Shown here piece by piece: positions 57,001 through 64,000 of a DNA stretch of 64,000 nt. The position numbers and the translations under genes were made by a program. The stretch's first letter is position 1. Each line of letters opens with the position of its first letter. The notes below the pieces were generated by a model, which was given only the letters and a program-made list of their open reading frames with translations, did no database searches and was not told where the DNA came from. The stretch spans positions 51,446,209 through 51,510,208 of the forward strand of contig NC_079204.1 of assembly GCF_026745355.1 (NCBI RefSeq), given 5' to 3'. The stretch is from Beta vulgaris subsp. vulgaris (taxonomy: Eukaryota; Streptophyta; Magnoliopsida; Caryophyllales; Amaranthaceae).

Positions 57001-58961
57001 AGGAGCTGGTTTCTTATGCTGCAAAGGCTCGGAGCAAGGAAGAAAAACATGGCAGACGTTCATCTTTAAAACCTGGAAGCTTGATGAAAGATCACCGTGT
57101 TAGTTATCAGCTACAATCTGAAAATGAAGGTGAGTTTGCAGTTTTTGATTTGGTATGGGGCAAGGTGAAGAGCCATCCGTGGTGGCCTGGGCAAATATTT
57201 CACCCTTCTGACTCCTCAGAGAAGGCTATGAAATATTATAGAAAGGATTGCTATCTGGTGGCATATTTTGGAGACCGGACATTTGCGTGGAATGAAGCAT
57301 CAGTATTAAAGCCATTCAGGAATCATTTTCCTCAGGCAGAGAGGCAAAACAAGTCAGAAGCATTCCAAAATGCAGTGAGTTGCGCATTGGAAGAAGTTGA
57401 GAGAAGGGTGGAATTGGGTCTGGCTTGTTCTTGTTTATCTGAAGAAGCCTACGACAAGATCAAATATCAAATAGTTGAGAACACTGGGATAAGGGAAGAG
57501 TCAAGTAAGAGGGAAGGAGTTGATAGATCCACAGGTGTGGATTCTTTCCAACCTGAAAAACTCACTGAGTATTTAAGAGCACTAGCACTGTTCCCAACTA
57601 GTGGTGTTGACCGGCTTGAGATTGTAATAGCAAAATCACAGCTATTAGCTTTTAATCGACTGAAGGGTTGTGATGCATTACCTGAGTTCCATTATTATGA
57701 GGGATTAGCGGAATATGATGCTGACATGCAGATGCTAGATGAGAATGTGCAAGCAGATTCAGTGACTCGAGGTGATGCCAAGAAAGGCCCTCATAAACGT
57801 AAACACAACTTGAAAGATATTGTATACCAAAGGAGAAAGGAAAAAAGCATAACAGAATTAATGGGTGAGTCGATGTATTGCCTTGATGGTGAATTCGACT
57901 CACATGAGGAAGATGATATAATTTTGACTTCCCCAATTGCTGGCACTAAGAGAAAAGCATCAGGGTTTCTAACAGATGATTCCAAATCCCAGCGGAGCAC
58001 AAAAACTATTTCCTTAGCTAAGGTTTCACATGCAGCATCTCCAAATCCTCAGCAATCATTTAAAGTAGGTGAATGTATTCGTAGAGTTGCAAACCAGCTG
58101 ACAGGATCATCCGCGATCATCAAAAGTTGCAGTGAGGGAAGCAATAACAAGCGTATAGGGGATGATGCTGATGAAGTGTCAGAACCTCCTGATGATGATT
58201 TGACTGAAAGCGTACCAAGTCCTTCAGTAGAAGCTTCTTTAGATGAGATGCTCTCACAGCTTCACTTATCTGCTCGAGATCCCATGAAAAGATACAGCTA
58301 TTTGGCTGACATCATTAGGTTTTTCTCTGAATTCAGAGATCTAGCTGTCACGACTCGGCGACAAAAAATGCGCAAAGGGTCTGGCAGAAAGAAGAAGTCT
58401 TCTGTTCCTGTTGTTGGGTCCCCTGAGACTTTTGAATTTGATGATAGAAATGACTCCTATTGGACGGACATGGTTGTTCAAAACAACGCTGAAGCTAAGC
58501 CGGCTCGACGTGGTCGTAAGAGAAAGAATGAGCAGGTTGTCTCTGGTGATCCTGAGAAGACTCTGAAACCGAATCGTAGGAAGTATTCCAGGAAACAGTA
58601 TCATGTTGATAAACATGAATCTACAACTGAGACCCCAACTGGGGATGAGAAGAAACTGGACCTGCCTACAGAGCTCATGATGAACTTTGGTGAGATGGGT
58701 TCTATACCTTCAGAGGTGAATTTGAACAAAATCTTCAGGCGGTTTGGGCCTTTAAAGGAATCGGAGACAGGAGTAGATATGCAAAGCAGTCGTGCTAGAG
58801 TGGTGTTTAAGAAGCGTTCAGATGCTGAAGTTGCTTATAGTAGTGCTGCAATGTTCAATATTTTTGGGTCAACTCCAGTCAACTACCAGCTTAACTACAC
58901 GCCTGCTTCCTTCAGTACTCTACCCCTTGCATTGACTGATGGGAAAGAGGATGCAACATGA
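53514..58961 (+). CDS. PWWP-domain protein, PDP (Polycomb-interacting) family, with a repeat-built N-terminus
   Basis: 1815 codons in one exon. The first in-frame ATG is at 53514; an upstream TTG at 53493 is not a plausible start. Residues 1-~1170 are about ten degenerate acidic repeats of ~110-120 aa (details in the repeat entry). The PWWP domain spans roughly 1207-1300 (FAVFDLVWGKVKSHPWWPGQ, then FGDRTFAWNEASVLKPF), followed by the plant PDP extension with EEVERRVELGLACSC. Basic nuclear-localisation-like runs include RRGRKRKNE. An RRM-like C-terminus at ~1715-1800 contains VNLNKIFRRFGPLKESET and RARVVFKKRSDAEVAY. In Arabidopsis, PDP proteins work with FVE/MSI4-type WD40 proteins and PRC2 to promote H3K27me3, for example at FLC; that role is inferred here. 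The protein is much longer than the PDPs I know because of the repeats. No frameshifts. Confidence 0.93.
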   Translation: MDAKVVQLVETEVLIRGSSGADLDSSPRQVEDREYENHVACEQTALRVKLVAKGVDQELEYEPGFSVPEHLEDRAEDDAHEVDADVEDVKDMQEQAANTEAVESLEEQEVDQDLVKKMDAKTVPIVGTEVRDDSIGGSSGEDLNSGQRQGGHRVYGNHAAYEQRPFHVKSSVPGVKEQRYEPGSSVSDHMEHIRTGDYNKVDPMVGNVKGVQEEVAITVAGEMPKEQEVDQELVSGKMDPELISVAEKEVPDVSIEGSPELDSCPRQTEDRKYGDRAIYELSLLPVQSFDEGADHKKNLEHKTTGDNDEVDTGLLRVKEVQEEAADTEAVELPKEQEVDQELVSEKLDANLVPIVEKVLDVSLGGSQGLDSSPRLAGDGDFGGLAANARLPLPVNSFDDGGDREREYESGFSLQSSDEGVDHGREYAPGSSVVKHLDHRTVDSHVVDKEMEGVKEAREEAAYTETLELPKEQEVDQELVSEKMDAEVAPIVEKEVFDIPLGGSQDLDLGPRQAGEREFRDRSVYEQPPLPAESFDKGGDCKREHEPGCSVAEHLEHIMTGGNHEVNTEIKEVREGQEEAANMEAVELPKEQEIPASSIGGSPGMDSDPREAGDREYGEHAAYEQPPLPIKSLDEGVDQELEYEPSSPALSCIEHRATVDILEVDTEMEDVKEVQEEAVDTEAPESPEERVVDQELSSERRDAEVMPVAGKKVHDVCNGGSPDMESCHRQADDRQYANHATYGQPSSPVKSFDKGANHAQEYKSGSSVISCLEPRETIDFHEVDAPMKDVNEKQEQAAQTEAVELPNEPKILQELDHKLLDENIFPILETEAPDVSIGCSGVADTGSSPRQAGDHAAYEQLSSPVKSFNGGADHGQEYEPGSSVAECLELGASGDTCMFDTNVENVIEVQEHAANTKDVELSAEQKGDRGLVCKEMDAKLAPLVETEAPNISTGDSPTSDLFFGPKVVGDREHGDGSAYEQPSLPVKPFVKGVDDALECESASAGAEHQEHEATDAVGEADTDEETVQLVQEEVANAESVGSRKEQIVDQELDYRNMDVEMDPIRETYVLDVSSGGSLGVDLDSGPRQAREYGDHDVCEQPLPAMPSVEGVGQGLEYEAGSSVDDHLEHRATAVHEVDTSIDDQEMQEGVSTESKESAEEQEDQELVSYAAKARSKEEKHGRRSSLKPGSLMKDHRVSYQLQSENEGEFAVFDLVWGKVKSHPWWPGQIFHPSDSSEKAMKYYRKDCYLVAYFGDRTFAWNEASVLKPFRNHFPQAERQNKSEAFQNAVSCALEEVERRVELGLACSCLSEEAYDKIKYQIVENTGIREESSKREGVDRSTGVDSFQPEKLTEYLRALALFPTSGVDRLEIVIAKSQLLAFNRLKGCDALPEFHYYEGLAEYDADMQMLDENVQADSVTRGDAKKGPHKRKHNLKDIVYQRRKEKSITELMGESMYCLDGEFDSHEEDDIILTSPIAGTKRKASGFLTDDSKSQRSTKTISLAKVSHAASPNPQQSFKVGECIRRVANQLTGSSAIIKSCSEGSNNKRIGDDADEVSEPPDDDLTESVPSPSVEASLDEMLSQLHLSARDPMKRYSYLADIIRFFSEFRDLAVTTRRQKMRKGSGRKKKSSVPVVGSPETFEFDDRNDSYWTDMVVQNNAEAKPARRGRKRKNEQVVSGDPEKTLKPNRRKYSRKQYHVDKHESTTETPTGDEKKLDLPTELMMNFGEMGSIPSEVNLNKIFRRFGPLKESETGVDMQSSRARVVFKKRSDAEVAYSSAAMFNIFGSTPVNYQLNYTPASFSTLPLALTDGKEDAT

Positions 58962-59407
58962 TGGGCTGTGAGATCCATTACACCAGGAAGACTGTCAGGT
59001 ATGAGCTCCAATCTTCTTGCTTTTGCATTACTTAATAAGAAAAAAAATGTTGGCCTTCTTTGCTTAAGCATGTGCTACTCCTGTACGAATATGGAAAAAC
59101 TACAATTATCCATTCAAACAGCAAAGACTCTTTCTTTCATTATTTTCTGCCGTGTATAATTCATATGAGTCCTCTAAATTCTAGCAATAATTTAACTTGT
59201 TCTAAGACAGTGAGAGACCCAATCTTCACACTGAAATGAGTCAACTAATTTTTTTAGTAACTCATGAATACCTGCTTTTAAGAGTTGATGCTGACCAATT
59301 TTACTGTGTATTTGATTTTGGTTCGGTTACCTTCTCTGTTTACATCTGATGTATTCAAATAAGGCTGGTAGAGTTTCATTGTTTTATAGATGCACTAATA
59401 AAATATA

Positions 59408-60000
59408 CTCCCTCCGTCCCATAATATAAGTCCTGATTCTGTTTTTACGCGGGAATTAAGGTGAGTAGAATCTTGTTTTATTTAGATAAATAGATTCATT
59501 TTATCTTGAAAACATTTATAATGATTTTTTCTTTTCAAAAACACCAAGGCCGAACATTAAATGGGGGAAGCATTTTTTGTGGGAGGAATACTAACAGCCT
59601 CTTGCTGTTGGTGATGGAAAGCTAACGGTGCGGAGCAAATGAAACAGCAATCCACCCATAGAAAAATTGACCAATCAAAATCTTTCATCAACTTTAATTA
59701 ACCAATGGAATGCTTAATACAATAGGCATGCAGATTACAGCTTTAGACATGGACGAACCAAATTTCATTACAGCCTTTAATGATAACTTAATGAGGTGGT
59801 CATTAGTGGTTTGGGATAAAAGATCCCATTTTGTCATTACTATTGGGTGCATTGGGAGAGTAAATAATGAGGATATTTTAGGAACTTATCTAATTTCATG
59901 AGGGTATTATGGACATAATTGATAATTAAAAATAGAAATAGGACTTATATTTTGGGACACCTTATAAGGAAACAGGACTTATATTATGGGGCGGAGGGAG
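59408..60000. mobile_element. Long Stowaway-type MITE (593 bp)
   Basis: Ends CTCCCTCCGTCCCATAATAT and its inverse ATATTATGGGGCGGAGGGAG are flanked by TA (59406-59407, 60001-60002). Near the right end the terminal phrase 'aggacttatattttgggac' is repeated once internally. Lies in the putative 3' UTR intron of the PWWP gene. Confidence 0.88.
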
Positions 60001-60254
60001 TAGGAGGCATTTTTGGTTTTTGAGGGATAGGATCAATACCTGGCATATACCAAGTATACCTAAAAATTGTTTGATTAAATTGATTCTCAGATGTATTGCC
60101 TTCTTTTTATAGCTATTAAAAAAATCATGTTTATAATTATGCATGCATGCATTTGGTTGTATTAATTTTTCTATTATCCTTGACCAATATATTTCAATTG
60201 ATAGTCATTTTGCACATCTAATTTGACATGAAAATTTGGTTCATTAGAAAAATT

Positions 60255-60420
60255 GACATGGATGGGGATTTATTTAGTCCTTCACTAACATGATATAATA
60301 TGTCTTTGTACCAGAATGTTGAGAAACAAAATGACTTCTTAAAAAGAGCACTATGCTTTAGATGTTCCAGATTCAGGGGGAGCATCTCAGCTGAGCTTGA
60401 ATGGAGTTTGACAGGTAGTT
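60255..60420. repeat. Diverged direct repeat, copy 1 (partner 61472-61625)
   Basis: 'gggatttatttagtccttcactaacatgat..' through 'gaaacaaaatgacttctt..agcatctcagctgagcttg..ggtag' parallels 'gggactttttggtccttgactaacgtgatgac..gacaaaatgactttct..agcatcttacttgag..ggtag' at 61472-61625. Both copies keep a possible exon ending in a GGTAG donor-like site. Confidence 0.7.
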
Positions 60421-61471
60421 GATTATCCGCTTTTTTACAAAATGTAAAAGGGTTCAATTTTTTTTTTTGTTCTGTGCAATCTTTCATGGAGTTCATTTAA
60501 ATGCATCTTTTGTATAATATCCGCCTGGAATACACTCCTGATACATCTGAGAAAGTATGTCGCAATTTTGTTTCATTGTCGTGGTGAATTAGCTGGCTTT
60601 AAAAATCCATTGGATCTGAACAACTAATTCAAACCTTAAACATGGTGCTGGTGTATTCTTCTACAGAGCAAGTTTCTTAAGTTACACCTTCGTAATCGTT
60701 AATTAATGATAGAGTATGTGAACTTAAATGAAGCCATCATGAAGTTATTATATATTGATGGTGTCAACAAATTCTGCAATATAAATGAAGTTGTTGCTGA
60801 AAGTAGCTTTCTTCAGGAATTCTTCTACATGGTATTATTACCATCAGTTCTGATTTTTTTAGGGGGTTCGCTCATGTTTCTCCGGCTATTTAGAATTCTG
60901 TTTCTTCTTCTTCTTTTTCTATTTTTATTTTTATTATTTTGTTTTTTAAAAGGTCCAAACAGAGTTAAGGAAACCAGATTTGTTTAGGCTGTTAGAACTT
61001 AGAACTGAACAAATATCCAAAGAAACTGTAAAAAAAAAGTATCCAAAGAATAATTTTATTTGAGCACATCCAAATAAATGATGCGGTATCAAAAGACAAA
61101 TGGCGTCGGTTGACCTTTTTGCTTTTTTAAAGTGTTACTTGGTTAACTGATTTATAATAAATTCTTTAAATTTTCTATTTAATTGTTTTTAAAGTTCAAA
61201 TTTGTCAGTATGTTATAGGCGTAGGAAATAAGCATGTCTAAATCGAATATACATCAGCTTGGGGAAACGAGGAGCTAATAAGAACATAGCATGACTGAAA
61301 AATGGTTTGGCTCAAGTTGGCTGTTTGAATTAAATTTTGCTTCCCCACTATTTCTAATGCTTTTCATTTGGGTTTTTTTTTTGTTCGATATGAAACTTCA
61401 ATCTAATGCTCATGTATTAACTATGAGTAATAATTTGCAATCTGCAAGTTTTCTGTTTTTATTGTTCATGT

Positions 61472-61625
61472 GTAGGGACTTTTTGGTCCTTGACTAACGT
61501 GATGACTTTGTATTTGGAAGATAAGAGACAAAATGACTTTCTAGGAAGTACTGCTGTACTTTGTTGGTTTCAGATTTAGAAGAGCATCTTACTTGAGATT
61601 AGACAATTTTAAGGTAGATATTTAT
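61472..61625. repeat. Diverged direct repeat, copy 2 (partner 60255-60420)
   Basis: Partner of the repeat described at 60255-60420; similar order of phrases with substitutions and small gaps. Confidence 0.7.
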
Positions 61626-62871
61626 TCTGAAACAGTTTCAAAGGCTTTATTAAAATTTGATTCAAGAGTCTTCCGTGAACCTTTTTATTTTTACTTTTTT
61701 CCATTCAACTTGCATATAAGTTCAATTGCAATATTTTGCATTATTGGTACATCTTTAAAATTGTATTAAGGCTTTGTCTCATTTTTCATATGATTCATAT
61801 TGAAGTAGCTTGCTCATGTTAAAGGGTAATGTATTAATACTTGTATCTTGGATATAAATCACTAAATCTATGAGGGTATATCTCTATGTTGGTTCCTCAT
61901 AGGACAGATAATATATTTTAGAGATAAGTGGGTCCAAGAAAGTGAGGCGAGGGAGGGCATAAAGGGGATAAACCATCACTGGAGGGAAGAAAGGGGAAAA
62001 CAGTCAGTAACTAAGGAATAAAGTTCAAGTTGGAAGAATCTAATGGAACGAATGATGATGGAAAATAGGAAGAACTTCAAGGAACAGAAAGAATGTAGAT
62101 CCAATCATCCAAGTGATCTTATTTAGAGAACATATACAATAAACTTTATTGAATCCATCTGATGGAACTAATACTCCTTCAGGATCAAGTAAAGACTCTG
62201 GGTTTCCAGCAAGCCACTGCTACATCCATTTCATTAGGAATTGATGATCTTTTAACAATACCTTCTAAAGGATGCGCAACTTTTGGAAAACACCAGAAGT
62301 TATATGTACCCTCGGACCCCCCCCCCCCTTTTTACACAACCATTTAATGTTTCTCGGACCAGTAGTTATAGACTTATAGTGCCAAATTTGTCGCATTTTT
62401 CTACATCTGTATTGGTTTATGATTGAATATTCTAAGATTCTACTACTACAATAAAGTGATGTGTGTAGTTGATAAGAAATGACACAATTTTGAACAAAAA
62501 GGGGTTTTTTATTGTTATTTTATGTAGAGTCATGTTGTAGTCTTAATTATGAAGGATTGGGACAACGTGATGACTAGTCTCGGAGAGGGGGTACCTTTTT
62601 GAAAAGCTTCAGGGTGATGACTATTTGTTTTTTAGATGTTAAATGGTATTCGTAAAAAAGCAAATATTATCTATTAAGTAAGAAATTCCCGTCATGGTCT
62701 TGTTTGAGACCCATCTCATACATGACTGATATTTTGTTATGATGGCATACAAAACTTGAACATGCAGCCATGCACAAAAACTCACTTAACACCATTTTTT
62801 CGAAACTACTCGTGCAATTTCGTTTTATATACAATGAAATTTCCCCCCTTGTGCTATCCTTTGTTTTACAG

Positions 62872-64000
62872 AATTGTGTCAAATATATTGGTTGGGAGTA
62901 TGAAGCAAGCGCCTAAGAGCAACTCTGCATGAAGGACAACTAAATGAGTGAAGCACCTGGCCATTGACATGAAAAATGGGTAGAATTGATTGAGCTAATG
63001 GTAATTTCTGTATAGTGGTACTCTATGTGACTTGGGAACACATTCTATCATTCTATTTAAATTTGTCTAATATGTTACATTACCCGTTTTTCTCGGGTTG
63101 AAGCAAATGAGCATGAATTGTCCATAAATTATGTGGATAAAAAAGGTGATCATAAAGATAACTTGCTTTGTATTTTCTGTTGGATGATTACTTCCTGTAG
63201 CTTAATGTCATTGTCTGTCTTAAGAATATTGACATGATTCTAGATTTCAAAATAAACTGTATAGTTTCTGTACAAGTTTGGGGTTTCATGATTGATTAGG
63301 TGACTAATACTAAGAATTCAGCAACTTACGGTTGTGAAATTTTTTATTTGTCTAACTAGATAGGCATTTAACAAGGTCAAATTTCCTCATTATCCTTAAT
63401 GAGCGAACTGTAGGCAGACTCAAGTAAGGGAACTATGGTCATCTTGTGCTCTGTTAGTGTCAGATAATTAGTCGGACTCGTACTATATATGGGCGCCAAT
63501 TAGGGTCTCATGGGTACTGGTCGAATGTGACCAGGAAAACTTCATATGGATACCATTCTTTCTGAATTTTTATTATCTTTGAAGTGGCTGAGACGTATTG
63601 CTTTAACTTTCCAACCTCTTTTACCATTACTAAATGCTTAATATGACTCCTGAAGAAAAAGATTGATGATTCGCTGCTTTGATTCGCTGCTTTCCAACTT
63701 CTTGTACCTCTGTTGATTTCATTGCAGGCTATATTAGCTTAATGATGTTTTGCTCGTAGAAACATGTAAACTTTTTATGACCTTATTGGGTTTTGACTTA
63801 CTACCAGTTATGAATTATGTTCACTAAATGCTGCTCGCATATTTGTTATTCTGTGCGAATTGCGGACACCGGAAATGCATATATTGTGGTTTAAGACACT
63901 CCTATGTTTTGCAACACTTTGGAGCTTGTTCATGACTGGTATATTGGTCTTGGCTTGATCTGTGAGAGTAAACCGTGTGGCTGGCCACCTCTGCTGGAAT
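62872..64000 (+). other. Likely terminal 3' UTR exon of the PWWP gene, then intergenic DNA
   Basis: Begins after the TTTTACAG acceptor. No open frame of note. Includes the short duplication 'gattcgctgcttt' twice at about 63668-63692. Nothing else supported to the right edge. Confidence 0.4.

Larger units (their letters stand above)
58962..62871 (+). other. Probable 3' UTR introns and alternative exons of the PWWP gene
   Basis: A strong donor (CTGTCAG/GTATGAG) at 58998/58999, only 37 nt after the stop codon, and a strong acceptor (TTGTTTTACAG/AATTG) at 62871 suggest a spliced 3' UTR. Internal candidate exons at about 60315-60412 and 61518-61613 resemble each other. No coding gene is supported inside. 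Confidence 0.45.

Overview
This is nuclear DNA of a higher plant, most likely a core eudicot. The sequence is AT-rich. It holds intron-rich plant genes with canonical GT-AG splice sites, AAACCCTAA-type motifs near 5' leaders, and many plant transposons: Copia, L1-like LINEs, and Stowaway, Mutator and hAT MITEs. Protein resemblance to remembered Arabidopsis proteins is strong, but the species cannot be fixed; Caryophyllales is only a guess.

Layout. (1) 580-657 (-): first coding exon of an unidentified gene that runs off the left edge. (2) 2774-6026 (-): complete five-exon cytosolic NAD-dependent glycerol-3-phosphate dehydrogenase. (3) 6.8-25.8 kb: transposon-dominated. It holds a Stowaway MITE, a LINE tail, a full-length but decayed Copia element (9149-17089, TSD GTACC) carrying a nested hAT-type element (11550-12754, TSD GTCATTAG), a second LINE tail, a fragment of a PMT28-like methyltransferase beside an inverted 21-bp repeat array, a Mutator-type MITE, and a 3.3 kb 5'-truncated LINE. 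(4) 26056-30997 (+): complete seven-exon S-formylglutathione hydrolase. (5) 33324-45827 (-): complete INO80 chromatin-remodelling ATPase; 23 coding exons join in frame to about 1531 aa, with MITEs in its introns. (6) 46-51.3 kb: intergenic DNA with several MITE-like repeats. (7) 51.3-63 kb (+): a PWWP-domain protein gene related to the Polycomb-interacting PDP family. Its 1815-codon coding region lies in one exon and begins with about ten degenerate ~110-120 aa repeats. The leader is spliced and holds two small uORFs, and the 3' region appears to be spliced too.

Functional connections. INO80 and the PWWP/PDP-like protein are both chromatin factors, and their 5' ends face each other across about 5.5 kb. 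The two metabolic genes, GPDH (glycerolipid/NADH shuttle) and SFGH (glutathione-dependent formaldehyde oxidation), are unrelated housekeeping genes. SFGH and INO80 converge, with about 2.3 kb between their stop codons. No operon-like or prokaryotic system is present. The most unusual items are the giant repeat-built N-terminus of the PWWP protein, the nested hAT element with arrayed GCTCGCGAGC palindromes, the PMT28 capture-like fragment with its inverted repeat array, and the uORF leader.
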